Origin: Sphingobium sp. YR768
GTDB taxonomy: Bacteria > Pseudomonadota > Alphaproteobacteria > Sphingomonadales > Sphingomonadaceae
Direction: 5' to 3'
DNA: 64,000 nt
Assembly: GCF_900111125.1 (NCBI RefSeq)
Contig: NZ_FOGE01000014.1
Coordinates: forward strand, 1 to 64,000
The position numbers were made by a program, and so were the translations under genes. The number at the start of each line of letters is the position of its first letter. The stretch's first letter is position 1. Below, in pieces: positions 51,556 through 59,336 of the stretch. The notes under the pieces were generated by a model. That model saw only the letters and a list, made by a program, of their open reading frames with translations. It did not search any database and had not been told where the DNA came from.

Positions 51556-52596
51556 TCAGGCCGCGCTTTCCAGAACATCGGCCATGACCTCCGGGTCGAT
51601 CGCGTGCAGGCCCGACAGAAATTCCCGCGCGCTGCGGTCCCAGCTGAAGCTGCGGCCATAGGCGGCGCAGGCCGCCCGGTCGCAGGACAGCGCCTGTGCG
51701 ATCGCCGCGCCCAGATCCTCCGCCAGCGCGCCCGTCTCCGGCGTCACGATATCGACCGGCCCCGTCACCGGATAGGCCGCAACCGGCGTGCCGCAGGCCA
51801 GCGCCTCGATCATCACCAGCCCGAACGTATCGGTGCGGCTGGGGAAGACGAAGACATCCGCCCCGGCATAGGCACCGGCCAGTTCCGTGCCGAACATCGA
51901 TCCCAGAAAACGCGCCTGCGGATAGGCCCGCTCCAGCGCCGCGCGCGCTGGCCCGTCGCCCACCACGACCTTGGTGCCCGGATGATCGGTGGCCAGAAAA
52001 GCCTCCAAATTCTTCTCGACCGCCACGCGCCCGACATAGAGCATGATCGGCCGGGGCAGATCCGCAAAAACCGCCGGTGCCGCCGCAGCGGGCGCAAAGG
52101 CGGTCAGGTCCACCCCCCTGCCCCATGGCCGCACCTTGGGCAGGCCATGCGCGCGAAGCTGCTCGCGCACCGACCGGGTCGACACCAGCACCGCCTGCGC
52201 CGGCCCATGGAACCAGCGGATATAGCGCCAGAACCAGGCAGCCGGCAGCCCAGTCCGCTGCGCCACATAATCGGGAAAATGGGTGTGATAGGCCGTCGTG
52301 AACGGCACCCCGCCGCGCAGGCACCAGCGCCGCGCCGCCAGACAGAGCGGCCCTTCGGTCGCCAGATGCACGGCATCGGGCCGGAACGCCGCGATCGCCT
52401 GCCCCACCACGCCCGGCCGCACCAGCGCCAGCCTTATTTCGGGATAGGTCGGACAGGGAATGGAGCCATAAAGATCGGGCGAGATCACCTCAACCACATG
52501 CCCCATCCGTTCCAGTTCGGCCCGGATCGTCTGGAGCGTGCGCACCACGCCATTGACCTGCGGCGACCAGGCATCGGTAACGATCGCTATGCGCAT
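51556..52596 (-). CDS. GT4-family glycosyltransferase, probable Agt-type glycolipid synthase
   Basis: A 346-residue cytoplasmic or membrane-associated glycosyltransferase of the GT-B fold. N-terminus MRIAIVTDAWSPQVNGVVRTL; donor-binding C-domain with IMLYVGRVAVEKNLEAFL, VVGDGPARAALE, FLGSMFGTELAGAYAGADVFVFPSRTDTFGLVMIEALACGTPVAAYPVTG. The EALACGTPV and SRTDTFGLVMIEAL blocks carry the GT4 ExxxxxE catalytic motif. Family members such as MgtA and PimB move hexoses to lipids. Its neighbour is a PlcP-like metallophosphoesterase on the same strand; together they match the Agt-PlcP pair that replaces phospholipids by glycolipids under phosphate shortage. Confidence 0.75.
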   Translation of the reverse strand: MRIAIVTDAWSPQVNGVVRTLQTIRAELERMGHVVEVISPDLYGSIPCPTYPEIRLALVRPGVVGQAIAAFRPDAVHLATEGPLCLAARRWCLRGGVPFTTAYHTHFPDYVAQRTGLPAAWFWRYIRWFHGPAQAVLVSTRSVREQLRAHGLPKVRPWGRGVDLTAFAPAAAAPAVFADLPRPIMLYVGRVAVEKNLEAFLATDHPGTKVVVGDGPARAALERAYPQARFLGSMFGTELAGAYAGADVFVFPSRTDTFGLVMIEALACGTPVAAYPVTGPVDIVTPETGALAEDLGAAIAQALSCDRAACAAYGRSFSWDRSAREFLSGLHAIDPEVMADVLESAA

Positions 52597-52616
52597 GGGA
52601 AAGCCCCCCAGTCACT

Positions 52617-52685
52617 CGTCATTGCGAGCGAAGCGAAGCAATCCAATGGCGCACCGTGGATTGCTTCGCTCCGCTCGCAATGACG
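52617..52685. repeat. Inverted repeat CGTCATTGCGAGCG... / ...CGCTCGCAATGACG
   Basis: 29-base arms at 52617-52645 and 52657-52685 are near-perfect reverse complements around a short centre. It sits in the about 110-base gap between the glycosyltransferase start and the phosphoesterase stop. A decayed copy is seen at 10578-10620. Confidence 0.85.
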
Positions 52686-52707
52686 AAATTTCATCTGAAT
52701 AGCCGCC

Positions 52708-53580
52708 TCAAGCCGCCATCCGCGCCTTGGCGTCCAGTTCGTCCCGCTCCCGCTTGGCGATCTCGTCGGCCCAATGCAGCACTTCCATCTGCCCGTCGCC
52801 ATGCTCGACCAGCGCGGTGCAGCCCTCCACCCAGTCGCCGTCATTATAATATTCTATGCCCTCGATCTCGCGCATCTCGGCATTGTGGATATGGCCGCAC
52901 ACCACCCCGTCGACACCGCGCGTCCCGGCTTCATGCGCCACCACTTCCTCGAAGCGGGAGATGAAGGACACGGCGTTCTTGACCTTGTGCTTGGCCATCT
53001 TGCTCAGCGACCAATAGGGCAGCCCCATGCGCTGCCGCACCGCGTTCACGACCACATTCAGCCGCATCAGCGTGGTGTAGGCCGCGTCCCCGACGAAGGC
53101 GAGCCAGCGATGCGCCAGCATGATCGTGTCGAACTCGTCGCCATGCAGCACCAGCAGCTTGCGCCCGTCCGCTGTCTGGTGGATCGCCTTGCGCCGGATT
53201 TCCACGCCGCCAAAGCTCATGCCGGTGAACTGCCGGAACATCTCGTCATGATTGCCGGGGATATAGACGACCCGCGTGCCGCGCTTGGCCCGCTTCATCA
53301 GGCGCCACACCACGTCATTATGGCTGGCCGGCCAGTAGAAGCGCTTCTTCAGCCGCCATCCGTCGATGATGTCGCCCACCAGATAGATGGTGTCGCTGTC
53401 CACATTATCCAGAAAGTCGATCAGCATCGCCGCATTGCAGCCGCGCGTGCCAAGGTGAATGTCCGAAATCCAGATGGTGCGATAGCGGCGCCGCTGCCCT
53501 TCCCGCTCAGGGATATGGAAACGATCGTCCGCGCCCTCTTCCAGCTCGCCCAGAAAGGGCAGGCGCGTAATGGCATTCAT
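52708..53580 (-). CDS. plcP: PlcP-like metallophosphoesterase (phospholipid hydrolase), LpxH-like fold
   Basis: A 290-residue calcineurin-type phosphoesterase. The five metal motifs are in order: ISDIHLGTRG, VGDIIDGW, PGNHDE, HGDEFD and GHIHNAE. Automated tools would call it UDP-2,3-diacylglucosamine diphosphatase (LpxH), but its length (290 against about 240) and the adjacent GT4 enzyme match PlcP, the intracellular phospholipase C of alphaproteobacteria that converts phosphatidylcholine or phosphatidylethanolamine to diacylglycerol in phosphate shortage; LpxI replaces LpxH in most of these bacteria. The start at ATG 53580 has GGGGAT about six bases upstream; the extra residues to 53601 are possible. 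A candidate Pho box lies upstream. Confidence 0.65.
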   Translation of the reverse strand: MNAITRLPFLGELEEGADDRFHIPEREGQRRRYRTIWISDIHLGTRGCNAAMLIDFLDNVDSDTIYLVGDIIDGWRLKKRFYWPASHNDVVWRLMKRAKRGTRVVYIPGNHDEMFRQFTGMSFGGVEIRRKAIHQTADGRKLLVLHGDEFDTIMLAHRWLAFVGDAAYTTLMRLNVVVNAVRQRMGLPYWSLSKMAKHKVKNAVSFISRFEEVVAHEAGTRGVDGVVCGHIHNAEMREIEGIEYYNDGDWVEGCTALVEHGDGQMEVLHWADEIAKRERDELDAKARMAA

Positions 53581-53633
53581 GCTGCGATCCCCAAAGATCA
53601 ATGTCCTCGGGAGCGATTCCTTAAGCCCGCAAT

Positions 53634-53671
53634 GTTACAGTTCCGAAGGAAATATGACGGAAATGCTACGA
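53634..53671 (-). promoter_or_regulatory. Candidate Pho box upstream of plcP
   Basis: Read on the minus strand: TCGTAGC-ATTT-CCGTCAT-ATTT, two 7-mers with an 11-base period, followed 20 bases later by CTGTAAC. The CCGTCAT and CTGTAAC units each differ by one or two bases from the PhoB consensus CTGTCAT, and the 4-base spacer is A/T-rich as expected. The first unit is weak. Confidence 0.35.
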
Positions 53672-53705
53672 TTTCCGGGGGTTTTACGGAAGGATTACGC
53701 CTTAT

Positions 53706-53805
53706 TTTCTTCGTCATGCTGAACTTGTTTCAGCATCCATCGTGCAGCACCGACCTTCGCTCAATTTGGAGAAATGGACCCTGAAACAAGTTCAGGGTGA
53801 CGTTT
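53706..53805. repeat. Dispersed repeat with TGCTGAACTTGTTTCAGCATCC
   Basis: The left arm CGTCATGCTGAACTTGTTTC and right arm GAAACAAGTTCAGGGTGACG are imperfect inverted repeats. It is a known style of mobile-like palindrome in sphingomonads and overlaps the 3' end of the small cysteine-rich gene. Confidence 0.7.
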
Positions 53806-53974
53806 CCCTTTTGTCATCGGCAGCTTTGGGAAGTCGGCTCAAAACCTTTGGCTCATCGGGATCGACATACCCCTTGCAATCGCATTGGGAGGTCGTGCAC
53901 CACATTTCGCCATCACCATCCCAATGATAGCCAATCAGGTGCCCGCAACGCTTGCAGCCTTCGGGTTCGCTCAT
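53792..53974 (-). CDS. Small cysteine-rich (zinc-ribbon-like) protein
   Basis: A 60-residue protein from ATG 53974. The pattern EGCKRCGHLIGYHW...MWCTTSQCDCKGY contains two CxxC/CxC pairs with a His, suitable for one zinc or a 2Fe-2S-like centre. I do not recognise the family; small proteins of this shape often regulate or bind RNA. It overlaps a dispersed repeat at its 3' end, so the C-terminal tail (after PKVLSRLPKAADD) may vary between strains. It stands just downstream of the quinone oxidoreductase. Confidence 0.55.
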   Translation of the reverse strand: MSEPEGCKRCGHLIGYHWDGDGEMWCTTSQCDCKGYVDPDEPKVLSRLPKAADDKRETSP

Positions 53975-53984
53975 GATGCCCCCC

Positions 53985-54989
53985 TCAAACCACCAGCACG
54001 ATCTTCCCGAAATGTTCGCCCGCATCCATCCGCGCATGCGCCTTGGCCGCATCGACCAGCGCAAACCGCTGATCCATCGCCGGCCGCAACTTCCCCTCGC
54101 CGACGAAGCTCCACACGGTCCGCATCAGCTCATCCGCGACCAGGCTCTTGAACCCGCTCGACCGCGCGCGCAGCGTCGATCCGGTGATGGTCAGCCGCTT
54201 CGTCATCACCGCCGGAATGAACAGGCTCGTCTTCGCCCCGCCCAGCACCGCGATCGACACATGCCGCCCATCTTCGGCCAGACAGTCCAGATTGCGCGGC
54301 ACATAATCGCCGCCCACCATGTCCAGCACCGCCTGACATCCCTGCCCGCCGGTGATCCGCTTCACTTCCGCGACATAATCCTGGGTCTTGTAATTGATCG
54401 CATGATCCGCGCCCCAGTCCTTCGCCTGCGCGCACTTCTCGTCCGACCCGCAGGTGACGATGATGGTCACGCCGAACAGATTGCACAGCCGGATCGCCAT
54501 CGTCCCGATGCCGCTGGTGCCGCCATGGACCAGCACTATGTCGCCCTCCACGGCATAGGCGCGCTCGAACAGGTTCGTCCAAACCGTAAACAGCGTCTCG
54601 GGCAGCGCCGCCGCCTCCGCCAGATCATAGCCGTCGGGCACCGGCAGACATTGCCCCGCAGGCGCCACCGCATATTCCGCATAGCCCCCGCCCGCCAGCA
54701 GCGCGCAGACCTTCTGCCCGATCAGCGCATCCGCGCCGCTCCCGGCCGCGACGATCGTGCCGGCCACTTCCAGCCCCGGAATGTCGGAAGCGCCCGGCGG
54801 CGGCGGATATTTGCCCTGCCGTTGCAGCACGTCGGGCCGGTTCACGCCCGCCGCCGCGACCTTGATCAGCACCTCGCCCGGCCCCGGCACCGGCACCGGC
54901 CGCGTTTCGGGCACCAATGCTTCGGGACCACCCGGCGCGGCGATGCCGATCGCCGTCATTTCGGTTGGCACCTTTAATCCGTCCGCCAT
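53985..54989 (-). CDS. NAD(P)H-quinone oxidoreductase (zinc-independent MDR, PIG3-like)
   Basis: A 334-residue medium-chain reductase without zinc-ligand cysteines. Motifs: AAAGVNRPDVLQRQGKYPPPPGASDIPGLEVAG, PETLFTVWTNLF, the NADPH loop VHGGTSGIGTMAIRL, then CGSDEKCAQAKDWGADHAINY and MVGGDYVPRNLDCLAEDGR. The sequence closely follows bacterial quinone oxidoreductases of the PIG3 group, which reduce quinones in oxidative stress. Start ATG 54989 has a GGGGGCGG region upstream. Divergent from the DUF1192 gene. Confidence 0.9.
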   Translation of the reverse strand: MADGLKVPTEMTAIGIAAPGGPEALVPETRPVPVPGPGEVLIKVAAAGVNRPDVLQRQGKYPPPPGASDIPGLEVAGTIVAAGSGADALIGQKVCALLAGGGYAEYAVAPAGQCLPVPDGYDLAEAAALPETLFTVWTNLFERAYAVEGDIVLVHGGTSGIGTMAIRLCNLFGVTIIVTCGSDEKCAQAKDWGADHAINYKTQDYVAEVKRITGGQGCQAVLDMVGGDYVPRNLDCLAEDGRHVSIAVLGGAKTSLFIPAVMTKRLTITGSTLRARSSGFKSLVADELMRTVWSFVGEGKLRPAMDQRFALVDAAKAHARMDAGEHFGKIVLVV

Positions 54990-55094
54990 AGAGCCGCCCC
55001 CGCAAGCTGTCATCATGCTGCACCGCATCAAAATCGACAGTCGGAGCGCGCGACCTTATTGACAGAGTGGGCGACAGGGTCAACATTGCGATTC

Positions 55095-55292
55095 ATGGAC
55101 TTGGAAGACTATCTGCCGCGAAAGGGAGATGATCCGCTGGCCCGCCTGCTGACACAGGATCTGGGGCCGCTCTCCGTGGCTGAACTGGAAAGCCGCGTCG
55201 CCGCCCTCGAAGCGGAGATCGCGCGCACCAAAGCGAAGATTGAAGGCGCCGTTAACCACAAGGCAACTGCCGAGGCGCTATTCAAGAGATGA
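55095..55292 (+). CDS. DUF1192 family protein
   Basis: A 65-residue protein of the DUF1192 family. Sequence order: MDLEDYLPRKGDDPLARLLTQDLGPLSVAELESRVAALEAEIARTKAKIEG, ending HKATAEALFKR. Family members are short alphaproteobacterial proteins with an N-terminal DPLxxL motif and a coiled-coil helix; their function is unknown. Its TGA stop overlaps the ATG of a short ORF (ATGA at 55289-55292) that ends just before clpA, so the three may be one transcript. Confidence 0.88.
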   Translation: MDLEDYLPRKGDDPLARLLTQDLGPLSVAELESRVAALEAEIARTKAKIEGAVNHKATAEALFKR

Positions 55293-55438
55293 ACCGGCGC
55301 CATGCTCCTAACGAATTATATCGTTCATCCGGGCATGGGCAGTCTGGCAATTCCGGCGGTCGGGGGCACGCCCTTGATCCGTCGTCGAGCAATGCCGACA
55401 TAGGGTTCAAGGTCGCTCCCGATGGGAGCTTGGAGTAA
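55289..55438 (+). CDS. Possible 49-residue leader ORF between DUF1192 and clpA
   Basis: The ATG at 55289 overlaps the DUF1192 stop by ATGA, and the TAA at 55436-55438 ends six bases before the clpA start. The predicted product is Ser/Gly/His-rich (NRRHAPNELYRSSGHGQSGNSGGRGH...) and has no known family. A short hairpin (GCTCCCGATGGGAGC, 55416-55430) lies at its end. It could be an accidental frame or a translated leader that couples clpA to the gene before it. Confidence 0.3.
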   Translation: MNRRHAPNELYRSSGHGQSGNSGGRGHALDPSSSNADIGFKVAPDGSLE

Positions 55439-55444
55439 AAGAAT

Positions 55445-57778
55445 ATGCCTTCATTCGCACCCGCCCTTGAAACCACCCTGCACAATGCGCTGACCCATGC
55501 GTCGGAGCGCAAGCATGAATATGCCACGCTGGAGCATCTCCTCCTGGCATTGATAGATGACGAACATGCGTCAAAGGTGATGCAGGCCTGCGGCGTGGAA
55601 CTGGGCGAACTGGGCGACGCCGTCACCCATTATCTCGACACCGAACTGGACAGCCTGAAGGTCGAAGGGGCGTCGGACCCCTCCCCCACCAGCGGCTTCC
55701 AGCGCGTGGTCCAGCGCGCCATCCTGCACGTCCAGTCGTCCGGCAAGGATGAAGTGACCGGCGCCAACGTCCTGGTCGCGCTCTTTTCCGAACGCGAATC
55801 CTATGCCGTCTACTTCCTGCAACAGCAGGATATGAGCCGCCTCGATGCCGTGAGCTTCATCAGCCATGGCGTCGGCAAGGGCACGCCCGCGCCCGAGCGT
55901 CAGGAGACCAAGGGCACCGCCGAGGAGGAAAAGAAGGTGCAGGACGGTAAAGGCAAGAAGGACAGCGCCCTCGACCAGTTCACCGTCAACCTCAATGAAA
56001 AGGCGGATCGCGGCAAGGTCGATCCGCTGATCGGCCGCACCGCCGAAGTCGAACGCACGATCCAGATCCTGTGCCGCCGGTCGAAGAACAACCCGCTCTA
56101 TGTGGGGGATCCGGGCGTCGGCAAGACCGCGATCGCCGAAGGCCTCGCCCGCAAGATCATCGAAGGCGAAGTGCCCGACGTGCTCAAGGACGCCGTCATC
56201 TACTCGCTCGACATGGGCGCGCTGCTGGCCGGCACCCGCTATCGCGGCGATTTCGAGGAGCGCTTGAAGGCGGTCGTCACCGAACTGGAAAAAATGCCGC
56301 ACGCGGTCCTCTTCATCGATGAGATCCATACGGTGATCGGCGCCGGCGCGACCAGCGGCGGCGCGATGGATGCGTCGAACCTGCTCAAGCCGGCTCTGTC
56401 GGGCGGCACGATCCGCTGCATCGGATCGACTACCTACAAGGAATTCCGCAATCACTTCGAAAAGGACCGCGCGCTGCTGCGCCGGTTCCAGAAGATCGAC
56501 GTCAACGAGCCCACGATCGAGGACACGATCAAGATTCTCGCCGGTCTGCGCACCGCGTTCGAGGATCATCATCATGTCAAATATACGCCGGACGCGATCA
56601 AGGCAGCGGTGGAACTGTCGGCCCGCTACATCAACGACCGCAAATTGCCGGACAAGGCGATCGACGTGATCGATGAAGTCGGCGCGATGCAGATGCTGGT
56701 GGTGCCCTCCAAGCGCAAGAAGACGATCACGCCCAAGGAGATCGAGCAGGTCATCGCGACCATGGCCCGCATTCCCCCCAAGACCGTGTCGTCCGACGAC
56801 AAGAGCGTGCTGGAATCGCTGACCACCGATTTGAAGCGCGTCGTCTTCGGTCAGGACAAGGCGATCGAGGTGCTGTCCTCCGCAATCAAGCTGTCGCGCG
56901 CCGGCCTGCGCGATCCCGACAAGCCGATCGGCAACTATCTCTTCTCCGGCCCCACCGGCGTCGGCAAGACGGAGGTGGCGCGCCAACTCGCGACCCTGCT
57001 CGGCATCCCGCTCCAGCGCTTCGACATGTCGGAATATATGGAACGCCATTCGGTCAGCCGCCTGATCGGCGCCCCTCCGGGCTATGTCGGCTATGATCAG
57101 GGCGGCCTGCTGACCGACGCGGTCGACCAGAATCCGCACAGCGTGCTGCTGCTCGATGAAATCGAAAAGGCGCATCCGGACCTGTTCAACATCCTGTTGC
57201 AGGTGATGGACAATGGCCGCCTGACCGATCATCACGGCAAGACCGTCGATTTCCGCAACACCATCCTCATCATGACCACCAATGCCGGTGCGTCGGACAT
57301 GGCGAAGGAATCGATCGGTTTCGGCGAACTGACCCGCGAGGATGTGCAGGAAGACGCGGTGAAGAAGCTCTTCACCCCCGAATTCCGCAACCGCCTCGAT
57401 GCGATCGTGCCCTTCGGCTATCTGCCGCCGGAAATCGTCGCCCGCGTCATCGACAAGTTCGTGCTGCAACTCGAACTGCAACTGGCCGACCGCGACGTCC
57501 ACATCACGCTGGACGAAGACGCCAAGGCATGGCTCACCAAGAAGGGCTATGACAAGCTCTATGGCGCGCGCCCGATGGGCCGCCTGATGCAGGAAAAGAT
57601 CAAGCAGCCGCTGGCCGAGGAACTGCTCTTCGGCAAGCTGGTCCATGGCGGCGAAGTCCATGTCCATATGAAGGACGATGCCGACGGCGTTTCAGCCCTC
57701 GCCTTCCAGATCACCCCCGCTGCTCCTAAAAAGGGCAAAAAGGGCGGCAAGGCCAAGACGACCGAAGGCACGAAATAA
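55445..57778 (+). CDS. clpA: ATP-dependent Clp protease ATP-binding subunit ClpA
   Basis: A 777-residue AAA+ unfoldase with two ATPase modules. N-domain (about 1-145: APALETTLHNALTHASERKHEYATLEHLLLALIDDEHA); D1 with Walker A GDPGVGKTAI, Walker B FIDEIHTVIG; D2 with Walker A GPTGVGKTEV, Walker B LLLDEIEKAHPD; and an IGL/IGF-type ClpP-binding loop region in D2 (AKESIGFGELTRED). A Lys-rich tail ends the protein. The N-domain binds ClpS, but no clpS gene is adjacent, unlike in many other proteobacteria. Its ribosome site GGAG is ten bases from the ATG. Confidence 0.95.
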   Translation: MPSFAPALETTLHNALTHASERKHEYATLEHLLLALIDDEHASKVMQACGVELGELGDAVTHYLDTELDSLKVEGASDPSPTSGFQRVVQRAILHVQSSGKDEVTGANVLVALFSERESYAVYFLQQQDMSRLDAVSFISHGVGKGTPAPERQETKGTAEEEKKVQDGKGKKDSALDQFTVNLNEKADRGKVDPLIGRTAEVERTIQILCRRSKNNPLYVGDPGVGKTAIAEGLARKIIEGEVPDVLKDAVIYSLDMGALLAGTRYRGDFEERLKAVVTELEKMPHAVLFIDEIHTVIGAGATSGGAMDASNLLKPALSGGTIRCIGSTTYKEFRNHFEKDRALLRRFQKIDVNEPTIEDTIKILAGLRTAFEDHHHVKYTPDAIKAAVELSARYINDRKLPDKAIDVIDEVGAMQMLVVPSKRKKTITPKEIEQVIATMARIPPKTVSSDDKSVLESLTTDLKRVVFGQDKAIEVLSSAIKLSRAGLRDPDKPIGNYLFSGPTGVGKTEVARQLATLLGIPLQRFDMSEYMERHSVSRLIGAPPGYVGYDQGGLLTDAVDQNPHSVLLLDEIEKAHPDLFNILLQVMDNGRLTDHHGKTVDFRNTILIMTTNAGASDMAKESIGFGELTREDVQEDAVKKLFTPEFRNRLDAIVPFGYLPPEIVARVIDKFVLQLELQLADRDVHITLDEDAKAWLTKKGYDKLYGARPMGRLMQEKIKQPLAEELLFGKLVHGGEVHVHMKDDADGVSALAFQITPAAPKKGKKGGKAKTTEGTK

Positions 57779-57799
57779 GCGCCTTCTCACGCAAAACGA

Positions 57800-57827
57800 A
57801 AAGGGCGGCCCGAAACGGCCGCCCTTT
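57800..57827 (+). terminator. Terminator of clpA
   Basis: The stem AAAGGGCGGCC / GGCCGCCCTTT with a GAAAC-type loop begins 22 bases after the clpA stop and ends in a T-rich tract. Confidence 0.85.
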
Positions 57828-57837
57828 CTTCCTTCAA

Positions 57838-57912
57838 ACCTTCTCCCTTGAGGGAGAAGGATACGAAGCCTTGGCAGCTTGCTGCCTAGGCGAAGTTGGA
57901 TGAGGGGGTAGC
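57838..57912. repeat. Dispersed repeat with CTTGGCAGCTTGCTGCCTAG core, copy 3
   Basis: CCTTCTCCCTTGAGGGAGAAGG is followed by the core CCTTGGCAGCTTGCTGCCTAGGCG and GTTGGATGAGGGGGT. It lies between the clpA terminator and the next gene, whose open frame starts inside it. Confidence 0.8.
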
Positions 57913-57952
57913 AGCCTTGCCTTCCCGCAAGCCCCCGCTAGTTTCGCTCCAA

Positions 57953-58657
57953 ATGCGCCTCAAGCACCGCCTCTACAATCTGCGCCGCCGCCTTTTCGGC
58001 TCCTGGTCGATCGACGATCCGCGCCCCATTCAGGCCGATGCACCCTACACCTATTTCCTGCCTCCTCCCAATGAGATTGCCGCCCTCCGCCCCGGTGATC
58101 TGGTCAAGCTCGTCATCCGCAGCCATCCCCCCGGTCTCGAATGGGACGCCGAACGCATGTGGGTAGAGGTAAAGACGATCGCGCCAGACGGCTGGAGCGG
58201 CGCCTTGGCAAATACGCCCTTCGACATGCCCCAATTGCACGAAGGCAGCCTCATTCGGTTCCACCCCTTCCACATCATCGACCTCCTCTTTGAAGGCGAT
58301 CGCGACATACCGCCCCGACCGGCCCGACGCGAATATTGGGACCGCTGCCTGGTCGACAGTTGTGTGCTCGATGAGGGCGTCCCGGTCTATTATGTCTATC
58401 GCGAAGAGCCGGACATGACCGACGAGAAGGACAAATATCCCGACAGCGGTTGGCGCATCAGGGGCGACTATCGCGACCTGACCGACGAGGAACTGGAAGC
58501 CCGCCCCTTCCAATATATCGCCATCGGCAAGGTGCTGAACGCCGATGATAGCTGGCTGCACCTGATCGACAGCCCGATCGGATCGGCATGGCTGCGCAAC
58601 TTCGAAACCGGCGCCTATGAACCGCTCGATGAAGAGGGCGGCCATGGCGACGCCTGA
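57953..58657 (+). CDS. DUF2314/DUF2185 (Imm33-like) protein
   Basis: A 234-residue protein from ATG 57953. An Arg-rich N-terminus precedes a beta-rich domain (LRPGDLVKLVIRSHPPGLEWDAERMWVEVKTI, ALANTPFDMPQLHEGSLIRFHPFHI) resembling DUF2314, and a second (VPVYYVYREEPDMTDEKDKYPDSGWRIRGDYRD, FQYIAIGKVLNADDSWLHLIDSPIGSAWLR) resembling DUF2185/Imm33, a domain often found in immunity proteins. The frame upstream to 57896 lies in the repeat and is unlikely to be used. Its gene overlaps the following hydrolase gene by 14 bases, so they form a unit. A toxin-immunity meaning is only a suggestion. Confidence 0.65.
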   Translation: MRLKHRLYNLRRRLFGSWSIDDPRPIQADAPYTYFLPPPNEIAALRPGDLVKLVIRSHPPGLEWDAERMWVEVKTIAPDGWSGALANTPFDMPQLHEGSLIRFHPFHIIDLLFEGDRDIPPRPARREYWDRCLVDSCVLDEGVPVYYVYREEPDMTDEKDKYPDSGWRIRGDYRDLTDEELEARPFQYIAIGKVLNADDSWLHLIDSPIGSAWLRNFETGAYEPLDEEGGHGDA

Positions 58658-59336
58658 AGCCATCCTCCTCCTCCACGGTTTCGGCGGCCATCCGCTCCAG
58701 ACCGCCCTGCTCGCCCGCCGCCTGCGCGCCAAGGGCTTCGATGTCGCGAATATCGGCTATCCCAGCTGGCGCTGGCCCATCGACCGCGTGCTGGACCATC
58801 TGCACCGCCGCCTTACAGCTTCCCCCGTCAGCGCTGCGAAGACGCTCCATTGCGTCGGCCATTCCATGGGCGGCCTGATGCTGCGCGCCTATATCGCCCG
58901 CCATCGCCCCGAAAATCTCGGCCGCGTGGTGATGCTCGGCACACCTAACGACGGCAGCGAAATCGCCGACCTGCTCTACCGCCTGCGCCTGCACCAGCCG
59001 ATCCTGAACCATGCCGGCGCTCTCCTCCGCACCCGCCGCGACGCCGCAACGGAGGCGCGCTTCGGCGCCATCGACTATCCCGTCGGCGTCATCGCCGGCG
59101 ATCGCCCGATGATCGGCGCCCTCCCCAACCACATCTTCCGAGCCCCCAATGACGGCAAGGTCAGCGTCGCCGCCACCCATGTTGCGGGCCAGAGCGACCA
59201 TCTCACCCTGCCCGTCGCTCACACCGCCATGATCTACAGCCAGCCCGTCGCCGATCAGATCGCCCATTTCCTGCGCGAAGGATGTTTCAAGCGGCCATCT
59301 CAGCCCCATCTTCAACAAATGGGCAAAGCGCTATAA
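58644..59336 (+). CDS. Alpha/beta-hydrolase, lipase-like
   Basis: A 230-residue hydrolase without signal peptide. The fold is clear: LLLHGFGGHPLQTALLARRL (oxyanion strand), the nucleophile elbow VGHSMGGLML (Ser 74), the aspartate in VIAGDRPMIG, and the histidine in SDHLTLPVAHTAMI. The pattern of a lid-free, small esterase, with YPSWRWPIDRVLDHL between, resembles triacylglycerol lipase/PGAP1-like proteins. It is translationally coupled upstream (14-base overlap) to an Imm33-like protein and downstream (TAATG) to an unknown gene. Substrate unknown; lipids or peptidoglycan-linked esters are possible. Confidence 0.8.
   Translation: MATPEAILLLHGFGGHPLQTALLARRLRAKGFDVANIGYPSWRWPIDRVLDHLHRRLTASPVSAAKTLHCVGHSMGGLMLRAYIARHRPENLGRVVMLGTPNDGSEIADLLYRLRLHQPILNHAGALLRTRRDAATEARFGAIDYPVGVIAGDRPMIGALPNHIFRAPNDGKVSVAATHVAGQSDHLTLPVAHTAMIYSQPVADQIAHFLREGCFKRPSQPHLQQMGKAL

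Noticed and set aside
52708..53580. Simple LpxH call
   Set aside because: Length, neighbouring GT4 enzyme and a candidate Pho box favour PlcP; kept as the alternative.
55293..55444. clpS gene before clpA
   Set aside because: The 150 bases hold no ClpS-like sequence; only a Ser/Gly-rich short frame.
55571..57667. 698-codon minus-strand open frame opposite clpA
   Set aside because: Antisense shadow of clpA; the sequence has the His/Arg/Asp-rich composition typical of such frames.
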